In this document: piece by piece, positions 54,529 to 63,982 of the stretch
How positions within the stretch are numbered: the stretch's first letter is position 1
Layout of the letters: every line of letters starts with the position of its first letter
NCBI RefSeq assembly: GCF_032681285.1
Contig: NZ_CP136336.1
Coordinates: 4,327,001 to 4,391,000 of the forward strand
DNA from: Piscinibacter gummiphilus
GTDB lineage: Bacteria; Pseudomonadota; Gammaproteobacteria; Burkholderiales; Burkholderiaceae_C
Reading direction: 5' to 3'
Length of the DNA stretch: 64,000 bases
The notes under the pieces: model-generated
The model's database searches: none
What the model saw: the letters and a program-made list of their open reading frames with translations, nothing else
Told to the model about the DNA's origin: nothing
Program-made: the position numbers and the translations under genes

Positions 54529-55889
54529 AGATCACCACCTCACTGCGCAGCAGAGCCTTGCGCGCCGGCGCCTGGGCCGGCGGCGGCCACATCAGCGGCC
54601 AGCTGCTGCGGCTCGTGGGCAACCTGTTCCTGACCCGGCTGCTGCTGCCCGAGGCCTTTGGCCTGATGGCCACCATCGCGGCCTTGACGCTCACGCTCAA
54701 CCTGATCTTCGACGTCGGCAGCGGCCCGGTCATCGTGCAGAGCAAACGCGGAAGCGACCCCGCGTTCCTCAACACGGCGTGGACGCTGCAGATCATTCGC
54801 GGATTGGTGATCTGGTCGATTTCCATCCTGGTGGCGCTTCTGATCGCCTATGGCCAGACCCACGGCATGTTCAAGGAGGGCTCGGTCTACGACGACGAGC
54901 GCCTGCCCTGGCTGATGGTCGCGACCATCTTCTCGATGGTGCTGCTCGGCTTCGGCTCGGTGAACAACAAGGTGGCCGAGCGCAACCTGGACCTCGGCAA
55001 GACGACGGCCATCGACCTGGGCGCCCAGCTGTTCTCGACTGCCGCCATGATCGCCGTGGCCGCTGCCACCCATTCGATCTGGGCGCTGGTCATGGGCAAC
55101 CTGCTGTCGGCCGGCCTGCGCTGCGCCATGAGCCACATCTACCTGCCCGGCCCGCCGCCGCGGCTGCGGCTGGAGCGCAACGCGCTGCACGAGCTGATCA
55201 GCAAGGGCAAGTGGGTCATGGTCTCGTCGGTGCTCGGCCTCATCGCGCTGACGGGCGACCGGCTGCTCTTGAGCGGTCTCTTCGACGGCACGACGATGGG
55301 GCTCTACTCCATCGCGTTCGGGCTGGCGAGCATGGCCACGTCCGCCGTGGGCAGCGTGTTCGGCCGGATCATGCTGCCGAGCTTCAGCGAAGTCGTGCGT
55401 GAACGCCCTGCGGAATTGCCCGAGACCTATAGGAAGTTCCAGCAGCTGACCGACCTGGTCATCGGCCTCGTGGGCAGCTTCATGTTCATGGCGGCGCCGG
55501 CCATTATCGGCGTGCTGTACGACGATCGCTACCAGGGCGCGGCACAGATCTTCTCGATGCTGGCGGTCGGCGCCATCGGGTCGCGCTTTCTGGTGGCCGA
55601 GCAGATCTACGTCGCGATGGGCCGCACGGCGCTGTTGCCTGCATCGATCTTCCCGAAGGTGCTGCTGCTGCTCATCGGCCTGCCGCTGGGCTACTCGATC
55701 GACGGGCTGCAGGGCGCACTGGTCGCGATCGTGGCGAGTTCCTTCGTCCAGTGGCCCATCGCCCTCTGGTTCCGCCATCAGCATGGCCTGAACCACTGGC
55801 GCAACGACATCGTGCTGCCGTTCGCCGTCGCCGCCGGGCTGTCGCTCGGCTGGGCGGCCAACGCGCTCTGGCTCGTCGTGAGCACGTGA
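54525..55889 (+). CDS. Wzx-type oligosaccharide flippase
   Basis: A 454-residue MATE/MOP-superfamily flippase with 12-14 hydrophobic helices, starting RAGAWAGGGHISGQLLRLVGNLFLTRLLLPEAFGLMATIAAL, the classic opening of Wzx/RfbX proteins. It carries lipid-linked repeat units across the inner membrane for polymerisation by the Wzy-like protein at 42150. The start overlaps the exosortase stop (ATGA). The C-terminus (AAGLSLGWAANALWLVVST) is a final helix. Substrate specificity cannot be read. Confidence 0.9.
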   Translation: MKITTSLRSRALRAGAWAGGGHISGQLLRLVGNLFLTRLLLPEAFGLMATIAALTLTLNLIFDVGSGPVIVQSKRGSDPAFLNTAWTLQIIRGLVIWSISILVALLIAYGQTHGMFKEGSVYDDERLPWLMVATIFSMVLLGFGSVNNKVAERNLDLGKTTAIDLGAQLFSTAAMIAVAAATHSIWALVMGNLLSAGLRCAMSHIYLPGPPPRLRLERNALHELISKGKWVMVSSVLGLIALTGDRLLLSGLFDGTTMGLYSIAFGLASMATSAVGSVFGRIMLPSFSEVVRERPAELPETYRKFQQLTDLVIGLVGSFMFMAAPAIIGVLYDDRYQGAAQIFSMLAVGAIGSRFLVAEQIYVAMGRTALLPASIFPKVLLLLIGLPLGYSIDGLQGALVAIVASSFVQWPIALWFRHQHGLNHWRNDIVLPFAVAAGLSLGWAANALWLVVST

Positions 55890-55897
55890 GCGTACGC

Positions 55898-56965
55898 ATG
55901 AGTGCGAACGCCGAGACCCAGCGCATCCCGGCCCTCGACGGCTGGCGCGCCATCAGCATCCTGCTGGTGATCATCGGCCACCTGGTCAACTATCGGTACC
56001 AGAGCGGCCCGCCATCGCCGATCGCGGCGTACCTGTCGGTGATGGGCGTCAAGGTCTTCTTCGTCATCAGCGGCCTGCTGATCGCCGGGCTGGCCCTCAA
56101 AGAGGAGGCCACCACCGGCACGCTCAGCATGAAGGGCTTCTACCGGCGCCGCGTCTACCGCATCCTGCCGGCCTACTTCGCCTACCTGGCAACGGTGCTG
56201 GTCTTTTCGCTGCTGGGCTGGATCCAGCAGGACGCCGCCGGCATCGGGCTGGCCGCCGTCTTCGTCTGCAACGCCCCCGGGCTCGATTGCGGGTGGTTCG
56301 TCGGGCACTCGTGGTCGCTGGCGTACGAAGAGCAGTTCTATCTGGTGTTCCCGCTGCTGTTCGTTCTGGTGCCACGGCACGTCAAGCCCAGGCTCTTTGC
56401 CGCGATCCACGCGTTCCTCGCCGCCACGCCGCTCCTCAGCCTGCTGCTGATGCCAGACACCCCCGAGTGGGCAGCCTATCGTGTGCTCGCGTCGCACTTC
56501 TGCTGCATCTCGGCCGGCGTGATGTTGGCGCACCACCGCGAAACGCTCGCCAGGCTCGCTCGGCACCATGCACTGGTGAGCGCTGCCGCGCTCGTGGTGG
56601 TGGCGGGCTGCATCGCCGTGACCAGCGGCCACTTCGGCCACCTGCCCTATCACCTGCGCAACGCCATCGAAACGCTGGTGCTGCCGGTGTCGATCGCCTG
56701 GCTCGTCTTCCGCACCACGGTCCACCGCGGGGCCGTGACGGCCTTCCTCGACTGGGCTCCGCTGCGCTACATCGGCAAGATCTCGTTCAGCCTCTACCTC
56801 TGGCAGCAGATCTTCACCGCCGCGCCGGCGACGGTCACGTTCTCGGTCTTGTGGCTGCTGCCAGTGGCGATGTTCTCGTACCACTTCATCGAGCAGCCAA
56901 TGGTGCGGCTCGGCCGCGCGAGGTCGCATCCGCCGGAACTGCTGAGGCAGTCTCTGGCGCGCTGA
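55898..56965 (+). CDS. Acyltransferase 3 family membrane O-acyltransferase
   Basis: A 355-residue inner-membrane acyltransferase without an SGNH domain. It begins RIPALDGWRAISILLVIIGHL (family RxxA...H), then VKVFFVISGLLIAGL, RRRVYRILPAYFAYL and VGHSWSLAYEEQFYLVFPLLF. About ten helices fill the rest, ending HFIEQPMVRLG. It probably O-acetylates or otherwise acylates EPS sugars. An alternative GTG at 55886 overlapping the flippase stop (GTGA) would add four residues. It is part of the eps operon and the second acyltransferase 3 in the window (the other is 3388-5355). Confidence 0.88.
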   Translation: MSANAETQRIPALDGWRAISILLVIIGHLVNYRYQSGPPSPIAAYLSVMGVKVFFVISGLLIAGLALKEEATTGTLSMKGFYRRRVYRILPAYFAYLATVLVFSLLGWIQQDAAGIGLAAVFVCNAPGLDCGWFVGHSWSLAYEEQFYLVFPLLFVLVPRHVKPRLFAAIHAFLAATPLLSLLLMPDTPEWAAYRVLASHFCCISAGVMLAHHRETLARLARHHALVSAAALVVVAGCIAVTSGHFGHLPYHLRNAIETLVLPVSIAWLVFRTTVHRGAVTAFLDWAPLRYIGKISFSLYLWQQIFTAAPATVTFSVLWLLPVAMFSYHFIEQPMVRLGRARSHPPELLRQSLAR

Positions 56966-57011
56966 AGGCAGAACACTGCAAGCGGAGGTCCAACTTGCTC
57001 CCCACAACGCC

Positions 57012-58412
57012 ATGACACGCATCATCGCCATCGTCGGCGGTGGCCTGAGCGGCACGCTCACCGCCGTCCACCTCATGCGGCACGCAGTCGAAGCCGATCT
57101 CAAGGTCGTGCTGATCAACCGCTCGGGCCTGCTGGCCCGCGGCGTGGCCTACGGGACGCGCAGCGCCGATCATGTGCTGAACGTGCCGGCGGCGCGCATG
57201 AGCGCCTTCGACGACGACGAGGGTCACTTCCTGCGCTACGCCCAGGCGCAGGAGCCCGGTGTGCAAGGCGGCACCTTCGTGCGCCGCGAACTCTACGGCG
57301 ACTACCTGGAGTGGACGCTTCAGCAGGCACATGCGCAGTTGGCGGAGCCAGAGCGCTTTGAGCACCGCTGCGAGCATGTCGAGTCGCTGGAGCTCACCGA
57401 CCACGGCACGGTGCTGCACTTCGGCCAGGGCGCGTCGCTGGAGGCCGACCGCACGGTGCTGGCGCTCGGCCACTTCGCACCGGCCGACCCGCGGCTCGAC
57501 GACAACACCGTGCTGGCCAGCACGCGTTATGTGCGAGACCCGTGGCGTGCCGATGCCTTGTCGCGCATCGGTCATGACGAGCCCGTGCTGCTGCTCGGCA
57601 CCGGCCTCACCATGGTCGACATTGCGCTGGCGCTCGAGGCACGCGGCCATACCGGCCCGATGATTGCCCTCTCGCGACGCGGGCTGCTGCCGCAGCCGCA
57701 CCGCACCGGCGGGGCGCCGCCCATTGGCATCACCCTGCCCGACGAACTGCTGGCCGGGCCACCCGATCTCAAGCGTTGGCTGCACATGATTCGCACCCAG
57801 TGCGACACCCTGGCCGGCCAAGGGATCGACTGGCGCGAAACCCTCGCGTCGCTGCGCAACGCCACGCCCGACCTGTGGCAGCGCCTCGACCAGCGGCAAC
57901 GCGCGCAGTTCCTGCGCCACGTGCAGGCCTACTGGGACGTGCACCGTCATCGCCTCGCGCCGACACTCAACCAGCGCCTGCAAGCCCTTCTCGAGAGCGG
58001 CCGGCTACAGGTGCGCGCCGGGCGACTGCAGTCGCTGCAAACCGGCCAGGCCGGCGGCCTTGCGGCGATCTACCGGCCCCGCGGCGCGCACGGCGCAGTC
58101 TCGCTGCGTGTGGCCCACGTCATCAACTGCACCGGCCCGAGCACGGACCTGAAGCGTGCACGTGAGCCGCTGATGCAATCGCTGCTGGCCTGTGGCCAGG
58201 CCACGCCCGACACCCTGGGCCTCGGATTGGCCACCGGCGAGCACTACGCGCTGCTCGACGCCAAGGGCAGGCCCTCGCCGGTGCTGCGTTATCTCGGCCC
58301 GTTCCTGCGGGCACAGTATTGGGAATGCACCGCGGTGCCCGAGCTGCGCCGGCACGCCAAGGCGCTGGCCGAGGTGCTGTGTGCCGAACGCCTGGGGGCG
58401 GTGGCGCACTGA
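57012..58412 (+). CDS. FAD/NAD(P)-binding protein (NAD_binding_9/YdhS-like)
   Basis: A 466-residue flavoprotein-like protein with an N-terminal dinucleotide loop, IIAIVGGGLSGTLTAVHLM, then GVAYGTRSADHVLNVPAARMSAF, a signature of the FAD-NAD(P)-binding YdhS/HCR-type family. A second glycine-rich segment, EPVLLLGTGLTMVDIALAL, binds the other nucleotide, and VINCTGPSTDL follows near residue 375. It has no signal peptide. Family members have no settled activity; some sit in natural-product or sulfur loci. It follows the acyltransferase by 46 nt and faces cysQ. A role in EPS synthesis is not obvious. Confidence 0.78.
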   Translation: MTRIIAIVGGGLSGTLTAVHLMRHAVEADLKVVLINRSGLLARGVAYGTRSADHVLNVPAARMSAFDDDEGHFLRYAQAQEPGVQGGTFVRRELYGDYLEWTLQQAHAQLAEPERFEHRCEHVESLELTDHGTVLHFGQGASLEADRTVLALGHFAPADPRLDDNTVLASTRYVRDPWRADALSRIGHDEPVLLLGTGLTMVDIALALEARGHTGPMIALSRRGLLPQPHRTGGAPPIGITLPDELLAGPPDLKRWLHMIRTQCDTLAGQGIDWRETLASLRNATPDLWQRLDQRQRAQFLRHVQAYWDVHRHRLAPTLNQRLQALLESGRLQVRAGRLQSLQTGQAGGLAAIYRPRGAHGAVSLRVAHVINCTGPSTDLKRAREPLMQSLLACGQATPDTLGLGLATGEHYALLDAKGRPSPVLRYLGPFLRAQYWECTAVPELRRHAKALAEVLCAERLGAVAH

Positions 58413-58436
58413 CGCGCCACCGAGGCGACCGGCGCC

Positions 58437-59210
58437 TCAGGCAGCGCTGGCGACGAAGTGCGGATTGTCGAAACCGGGCTTGCCGTAGCGCAGCGCCGCG
58501 CCAGCGAGCGTCTCCACCTTGCCGCCCGCGGCGGCCAGCACGGCATGGCCGGCCGCGATGTCCCACTCCATCGTGCGGCCCAAGCGCGGGTACAGATCCG
58601 CCTCGCCTGCCGCTACGAGGCACAGCTTGAGCGACGAACCGGCGTTGGCCAGTGCCGCCACCTTGCGGCCTGCGAGGAACTGGTCGAGCGCTGCGGCGTC
58701 GCCGTGCGAACGGCTGGCCACCACAGTCAAGCCCTCGGCCGGCACGGCGCGGCATCGGATCTCCCGCCGGCCCTGCGCGTCTTCCACGTAAGCCCCGGCG
58801 CCAGCGCGCCCTGCGAACAAGCGCTGCAGCGCCGGCGCCAGCACCACACCAAGCGTCGGCTTGCCGTCTTCGACGAGCGCGATGTTGACCGTGAACTCCC
58901 CATTGCGGTTGATGAACTCCTTGGTCCCGTCGAGCGGGTCGACGAGCCAGAAGCGATTGCCCACCTGCGGGATCTTGCCGGCCGAGACGGCCTCTTCCGC
59001 CACGATGGGAATGTCGGGTGTGAGAGCCGTCAGCGCGGCCGTGATCACGGCCTCGGCCCGCTCGTCGGCCTCGGTGACCGGTGATGCATCGGCCTTGCCG
59101 CGCGCGCTGAAGTCAGTGGCGTAGATGGACAGGATCACCTCGCCCGCGTCGCGCGCGATCTTCACGATCGCGTCGAGCAAGGGGCCCGCTGAGTTGAGGG
59201 GGAGCGTCAC
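58437..59210 (-). CDS. cysQ: 3'(2'),5'-bisphosphate nucleotidase
   Basis: A 257-residue inositol-monophosphatase-fold enzyme that hydrolyses PAP, the by-product of PAPS-dependent sulfotransfer. The metal and catalytic motifs are PIVAEEAV (Glu), FWLVDPLDGTKEFINRNGEFTVNIALV (DPLDGTKEF) and MEWDIAAGHAVLAAAGG (WDxAAG). A GTG start at 59208-59210 has AAGGA 6 nt upstream. It is divergent from the cysD/cysNC operon and close to a sulfotransferase. This fits a complete PAPS-making and PAP-recycling set for sulfation rather than only cysteine synthesis. Confidence 0.92.
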   Translation of the reverse strand: MTLPLNSAGPLLDAIVKIARDAGEVILSIYATDFSARGKADASPVTEADERAEAVITAALTALTPDIPIVAEEAVSAGKIPQVGNRFWLVDPLDGTKEFINRNGEFTVNIALVEDGKPTLGVVLAPALQRLFAGRAGAGAYVEDAQGRREIRCRAVPAEGLTVVASRSHGDAAALDQFLAGRKVAALANAGSSLKLCLVAAGEADLYPRLGRTMEWDIAAGHAVLAAAGGKVETLAGAALRYGKPGFDNPHFVASAA

Positions 59211-59299
59211 AATTTTCCTTTGTAGTCGTCAGTGATTCGAATAAGGTGCACGAAGTTTTTCATGCGTCCATTCCCGTTCATTAAATCTTAATTGTCGCG
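59211..59299. promoter_or_regulatory. Divergent promoter region between cysQ and the HTH-cysD gene
   Basis: This 89-bp gap is clearly AT-richer than its surroundings, with CATTAAATCTTAATT just before the plus-strand ATG at 59300. It should contain both promoters. No strong ribosome-binding site precedes the 59300 ATG. A CysB-type site is plausible but none was identified by eye. Confidence 0.45.
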
Positions 59300-61045
59300 A
59301 TGAGTCTCGAGACCACCGCCAACCTGGAGCAATGGAACGCCCGTCGCAAGCGCGCGGTGGAGTTGCGTCTCGCCGGCAAGTCGCTGCCTGACATCCGCCG
59401 CGAAACCGGCCTGAGCGCCCCCACCGTGATCGCCGCGCACAAGGCCTATCTCGCAGGCGGCTGGGATGCCGTTCCCCTCGAAGGCCGTGGGCGCAAGCGC
59501 GGCGTGGGCCGGGTGCTGGATGCCGCGCAGGAGCATGCGACGCATGCGGCGCTGCTACAAGCCCCCGAAACGGTAGGTGCCGGCGGCGGGGTGTGGACTT
59601 TGTCTACTACCGCACGCTGGGTGAACGAGCGCTTTGGGGTCGCCATCGAGGAGCGCACCCTGTCGCGCTACCTGGTGCGCTGGGGGCTTGTGCTGGCGCC
59701 GTGGCGCAAGGTCGCGAGCGCGAGCGAGGCCGGCATGCAATGGTGGAACACCGGGCTGCCGGAGCTGCTCAAGACGGCACGCGCACGCGGCGCGCAGGTG
59801 GCCTGGTGCTGCGCATCGCTCCTGCCGAGCGGCGACGGCCTTCTGCTGCGTGCGCAGACGCTCAAGGGCCGCATGGCTTGGCGCGCCATGCCCGACGACA
59901 CCGATGCGGGCGCGATATCGCGCTTCCTCGCTCAGCTGTCCGAATCGTTCGACGCGCCGTTGTGCGTCGCGCTGCACGCCCCTCACCTGCCACCTGCGGG
60001 CTGGCCCGATGCCACCTGGCCCTGCCCTGTCGGGCCCGAGCTGCCGGCTTCGGCGCCCACACCCGCAGCCCTCATCGCCCCCACTCCGGCCCCGCGCGCG
60101 CCGCTCAACGTGTCTCCTTTTTCCGAGGCCTCCGCTGCCATGAACCCAAAGCTGACCCACCTGCAACGTCTCGAAGCCGAGAGCATCCACATCCTCCGGG
60201 AAGTGGTGGCCGAGTGCGAGAACCCGGTGATGCTGTATTCGATCGGCAAGGACAGCGCGGTGATGCTGCACCTCGCGCGCAAGGCCTTCTACCCTTCGCC
60301 ACCGCCCTTCCCGCTGCTGCACGTCGACACGACGTGGAAATTCCGCGACATGTACGCGATGCGCGAGCGCATGGCAAAAGAGCTCGACATGAAGCTCATC
60401 GTCCACCAGAACCCCGAAGCGCTGGCGCTGGGCATCAACCCCTTCATGCACGGCTCGCAGATCCACACCGACTTGTGGAAGACGCAAGGGCTCAAGCAGG
60501 CGCTCGACCTCTACAAGTTCGACGCCGCCTTCGGGGGCGCGCGGCGCGACGAGGAGAAATCGCGTGCCAAGGAACGCATCTTTTCCTTCCGCTCGGCACA
60601 ACATCGCTGGGACCCGAAGAACCAGCGACCCGAACTCTGGAACCTCTACAACGCGCGCATGCACAAGGGCGAATCGATGCGCGTGTTCCCGATCTCCAAC
60701 TGGACCGAACTCGACGTCTGGCAGTACATCTACCTGGAGAACATCCCCATCGTGCCGCTCTACTTCGCGAAGGAGCGGCCGGTGGTAGAGCGCGACGGCA
60801 CGCTGATCATGGTCGACGACGACCGCATGCCGCTCAAGCCCGGCGAGACACCGCAGATGCGCCGCGTGCGCTTCCGCACGCTCGGCTGCTACCCACTCAC
60901 CGGCGCGGTGGAATCGAACGCGCAGAACCTGCCCGAGATCATCCAGGAGATGCTGCTCACCCGCACCTCGGAGCGGCAAGGCCGCATGATCGACCACGAT
61001 GCATCGGCGTCGATGGAGAAGAAAAAACAAGAAGGCTACTTCTAA
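59300..61045 (+). CDS. cysD: IS630-transposase-like HTH domain fused in frame to CysD (sulfate adenylyltransferase subunit 2)
   Basis: One open frame of 581 residues. Residues 281-581 (from ATG 60140, [22 protein letters not shown]) are a full-length Cys[20 protein letters not shown] (PP-loop), [42 protein letters not shown]. Residues 1-230 look like an IS630-family transposase: [36 protein letters not shown] (HTH), GRGRKRG, then a degenerate catalytic region. An Ala/Pro-rich stretch (about 235-275) joins them like a linker. No stop codon lies between, and ATG 60140 lacks a well-spaced ribosome-binding site. Either one fused protein is made or cysD starts internally at 60140 (301 residues, normal length). 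CysD with CysN makes APS from sulfate and ATP. Confidence 0.85.
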   Translation: MSLETTANLEQWNARRKRAVELRLAGKSLPDIRRETGLSAPTVIAAHKAYLAGGWDAVPLEGRGRKRGVGRVLDAAQEHATHAALLQAPETVGAGGGVWTLSTTARWVNERFGVAIEERTLSRYLVRWGLVLAPWRKVASASEAGMQWWNTGLPELLKTARARGAQVAWCCASLLPSGDGLLLRAQTLKGRMAWRAMPDDTDAGAISRFLAQLSESFDAPLCVALHAPHLPPAGWPDATWPCPVGPELPASAPTPAALIAPTPAPRAPLNVSPFSEASAAMNPKLTHLQRLEAESIHILREVVAECENPVMLYSIGKDSAVMLHLARKAFYPSPPPFPLLHVDTTWKFRDMYAMRERMAKELDMKLIVHQNPEALALGINPFMHGSQIHTDLWKTQGLKQALDLYKFDAAFGGARRDEEKSRAKERIFSFRSAQHRWDPKNQRPELWNLYNARMHKGESMRVFPISNWTELDVWQYIYLENIPIVPLYFAKERPVVERDGTLIMVDDDRMPLKPGETPQMRRVRFRTLGCYPLTGAVESNAQNLPEIIQEMLLTRTSERQGRMIDHDASASMEKKKQEGYF

Positions 61046-61057
61046 GAGGATCACGAC

Positions 61058-62962
61058 ATGGCCCACGTTTCAGACCTCATCGCGACCGACATCGACCAGT
61101 ACCTGCGCAAGCATGAGCACAAGAGCCTGCTGCGCTTCATCACCTGCGGCAGCGTCGACGACGGCAAGAGCACACTCATCGGCCGGTTGCTGTACGAATC
61201 GAAGATGCTGTTCGACGATCAGCTGGCCGCCATCGAAGCCGACTCCAAGAAGTGGGGCACGCAGGGTGGCGAGATCGACTTCGCGCTGCTCGTCGACGGC
61301 CTGGCGGCCGAGCGCGAGCAGGGCATCACCATCGACGTCGCCTACCGCTTCTTCTCGACCGACCGGCGCAAGTTCATCGTCGCCGACACCCCCGGCCACG
61401 AGCAATACACCCGCAACATGATCACCGGCGCGTCGACGGCCGACGTGGCGGTGATCCTGGTCGACGCGCGCCGCGGGCTGCTCACGCAGACGCGCCGCCA
61501 CAGCTACCTCGTCTCGCTGATGGGCATCCGCAAGGTGGTGCTGGCCATCAACAAGATGGACCTCATCGACTACTCGGAGAAGACCTTCCGCAGCATCGTC
61601 GAGGAATACCGCAACTTCGCTTCGCAGTTCGGCCTCGAAGACATCACCGCGATTCCGATGTCGGCGCTGCGCGGCGACAACATCATCGAGCACAGCGCCC
61701 GCATGCCCTGGTACCACGGCTCCACGCTGATGGGCTACCTGGAGACGGTGAGCGTCGGCGAGTCACAGCAAGCGAGCAGTGCCTTCCGCCTGCCGGTGCA
61801 ATGGGTCAACCGGCCGCACCTCGACTTCCGCGGCTTCTGCGGCACCGTGGCCAGCGGCAGCATCAAGCCGGGCGATCGTGTGCGCGTGCAGCCCTCGGGG
61901 CGCGAGAGCCGCGTCGCACGCATCGTCACCGCCACCGGCGACCTGCCGATCGCGGTGGCGGGTCAGGCCATCACGCTGACCCTCACCGACGAGGTCGACG
62001 TCTCGCGTGGCGACATGATCTCGGCGGCCACCAGCCCCGCGGAAGTGGCCGACCAGTTCGAGACCACGCTCGTGTGGATGTCCGACGAAGCCATGCTGCC
62101 CGGCCGACCCTACCTGCTGAAGATCGGCACCCGCACGCTGAGCGCCACCATCACCGAGCCGAAGTACAAGATCAACGTCAACACGATGGAGCACCTGGCG
62201 GCCAAGAAGCTGGAGCTCAATGAGATCGGCGTGTGCAACATCGCGCTCGATCGCCCGATCGCCTTCGACGCCTACAAAGACAACCGCGACACCGGCGCCT
62301 TCATCCTCATAAACCGGATGACCAACAACACGGTGGGTGCCGGCATGCTGCACTTCGCGCTGCGCCGCGCACACAACGTGCACCTGCAGCCGGTCGACCT
62401 GGACAAGGCGGCACGCGCCCGCATCAAGGGGCAGAAACCGGCGGTGCTGTGGTTCACGGGACTCTCGGGTGCCGGCAAGTCGACGATCGCCAACATCGTC
62501 GACAAGAAGCTGCATGCGATGGGCCGCCACACCTACCTGCTCGACGGCGACAACCTGCGTCACGGTCTCAACAAGGACCTGGGCTTCACCGACGCCGACC
62601 GGGTGGAGAACATCCGGCGCGTGGGCGAGGTGGCGCATCTCTTCGTCGATGCGGGGATGATCGTGCTCACCGCGTTCATCTCCCCGTTCCGCGCCGAGCG
62701 GGCGCTGGCGCGCGGCCTCTTCGAGCAGGGCGAATTCATCGAGGTGCACGTCGACACACCGCTCGACGTGGCCGAGGCGCGCGACGTGAAAGGCCTGTAC
62801 CGCAAGGCCCGGCGCGGTGAACTCCGCAACTTCACCGGCGTGGATTCGCCCTACGAGCCGCCGGAAGCGCCGGAGGTCCGCGTCAACACCGCGCAGCAGA
62901 GCGCCGAAGAAGCGGCCGACCTGGTGATCGAGAAACTGCGCTCGATGGGCCTGCTCGACTGA
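61058..62962 (+). CDS. cysNC: Bifunctional sulfate adenylyltransferase subunit 1/adenylylsulfate kinase
   Basis: A 634-residue fusion. Residues 1-440 are the CysN GTPase: [12 protein letters not shown] (P loop), [28 protein letters not shown] (G3) and INKMDLIDY (G4), plus EF-Tu-like barrels. Residues 455-634 are the CysC kinase with [12 protein letters not shown] (P loop), [28 protein letters not shown] and [13 protein letters not shown]. With CysD it makes APS from sulfate and phosphorylates it to PAPS. AGAGGATC lies just before the ATG, 12 nt after the cysD stop. CysNC fusions (NodQ type) often serve sulfated glycans, which fits the sulfotransferase next door. Confidence 0.95.
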   Translation: MAHVSDLIATDIDQYLRKHEHKSLLRFITCGSVDDGKSTLIGRLLYESKMLFDDQLAAIEADSKKWGTQGGEIDFALLVDGLAAEREQGITIDVAYRFFSTDRRKFIVADTPGHEQYTRNMITGASTADVAVILVDARRGLLTQTRRHSYLVSLMGIRKVVLAINKMDLIDYSEKTFRSIVEEYRNFASQFGLEDITAIPMSALRGDNIIEHSARMPWYHGSTLMGYLETVSVGESQQASSAFRLPVQWVNRPHLDFRGFCGTVASGSIKPGDRVRVQPSGRESRVARIVTATGDLPIAVAGQAITLTLTDEVDVSRGDMISAATSPAEVADQFETTLVWMSDEAMLPGRPYLLKIGTRTLSATITEPKYKINVNTMEHLAAKKLELNEIGVCNIALDRPIAFDAYKDNRDTGAFILINRMTNNTVGAGMLHFALRRAHNVHLQPVDLDKAARARIKGQKPAVLWFTGLSGAGKSTIANIVDKKLHAMGRHTYLLDGDNLRHGLNKDLGFTDADRVENIRRVGEVAHLFVDAGMIVLTAFISPFRAERALARGLFEQGEFIEVHVDTPLDVAEARDVKGLYRKARRGELRNFTGVDSPYEPPEAPEVRVNTAQQSAEEAADLVIEKLRSMGLLD

Positions 62963-62982
62963 GGCCGGCGCGGAGCCGACGG

Positions 62983-63015
62983 GATGGTGGTGGCGCCTTC
63001 GGCACCGCCGCCATC
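62983..63015. terminator. Stem-loop between convergent cysNC and sulfotransferase genes
   Basis: A 15-bp stem (62983-62997 with 63001-63015, including several G-U pairs) has a 3-nt loop TTC. It lies 21 nt after cysNC and overlaps the sulfotransferase stop. No T-run follows on either strand, so it may be only a weak or factor-assisted bidirectional terminator. Confidence 0.4.
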
Positions 63016-63982
63016 ACTTGAGCGTCTTGGCCTTGATCGGGAACATCCTCAGCCGGGCAGCGCGCACCATGTTGCGCAGGCCGAGATGGCGGGCGACGAC
63101 GTCCTGCATCCAGTTGCCGAAGCCGTAGGTTTGCAGACCGACGCGGTGGCGTTTCACCGTGTTCTGCACCTTCAGCGAGAGAAGCGTCCACCAGCTCAGA
63201 CGCGGTTGCGTCGGGTGCACGAGCTCATAGCCGCGTGCGGCCATCATCGGAGCGACGCGCGCTTCGATCAACTCGACATCACGCGGGCTCATGCTGCGAC
63301 GCCACTGGTTCGCGAAGCGTGGCGAGGGCGGCTCGTAGGTGGTGCCGCTCAGGTCCATCATCTGCGGCTCGAACTCCAGGCCAAGGAACTCGCAGATCTG
63401 CGTCAGCACCTTCTCAGGCTCCGACACCAGCTCTTCGTAGCGCACTTCGATGTACTGCTCGGGCTTCAGACGGGGCAGCAGGCGGTCCCAGCTCTCTTCC
63501 GAGTTCAGCCAGGGTTCCAGCCCGTGGTACACGTTGCCGGAGAAGGAAGCCGCGACGGCCGACTTGGCGCAATCGCGCGCGTCGCGCAGCAGATGGATGA
63601 AGCGCGCCTGCGGAAAGATCTCATGCGCGCTGACGAAATTACGGTGGATCGACAGCGCGAGGCACGGCACGCCCTGCGCGTAGCGACTGACCAGCTCATG
63701 CAGGCGGTCGGGCACCGGCCCGGATGGCCCGAGCTTGTATGGCGAACTCAGAAAGCCGCGGTGGTCGCTGAAGAAGTCGTCGAGCTCTTCGGAGCTCATG
63801 GCCTGCGCTTCTGCAAGGCCCCCATCAACGCCGAAGGCATCGAAGAGGAAATCGAATTCGCCAGGATTCTTGAGGGACGAGTGCCTGTCCAGCATCAAGG
63901 TCAACAGCGTCGACCCAGAGCGAAGCGGGCCCGCCACAAAGACCAACGAGCAAGGCAGGCGATGGGGCGCCTGGGCTTGCAT
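63014..63982 (-). CDS. PAPS-dependent sulfotransferase
   Basis: A 322-residue sulfotransferase. VFVAGPLRSGSTLLTLML near the start is the 5'-phosphosulfate-binding loop and FIHLLRDARDCAKSAV (about residues 130-145) is the 3'-phosphate-binding segment, with the catalytic environment MLDRHSSLKNPGEFDFL between. The C-terminus has conserved FANQWRRSM. It should transfer sulfate from PAPS to a hydroxyl group of a glycan or other metabolite. I chose the ATG at 63980-63982; a GTG at 63995-63997 and codons beyond the window edge cannot be excluded, so the N-terminus is not final. Neighbouring cysNC, cysD and cysQ supply PAPS and remove PAP. Confidence 0.88.
   Translation of the reverse strand: MQAQAPHRLPCSLVFVAGPLRSGSTLLTLMLDRHSSLKNPGEFDFLFDAFGVDGGLAEAQAMSSEELDDFFSDHRGFLSSPYKLGPSGPVPDRLHELVSRYAQGVPCLALSIHRNFVSAHEIFPQARFIHLLRDARDCAKSAVAASFSGNVYHGLEPWLNSEESWDRLLPRLKPEQYIEVRYEELVSEPEKVLTQICEFLGLEFEPQMMDLSGTTYEPPSPRFANQWRRSMSPRDVELIEARVAPMMAARGYELVHPTQPRLSWWTLLSLKVQNTVKRHRVGLQTYGFGNWMQDVVARHLGLRNMVRAARLRMFPIKAKTLK

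Noticed and set aside
59300..60139. An active IS630-type insertion sequence
   Set aside because: No terminal inverted repeats or TA duplication were seen, and the DDE region looks degenerate and runs into cysD without a stop. It is treated as a domesticated or fused domain.
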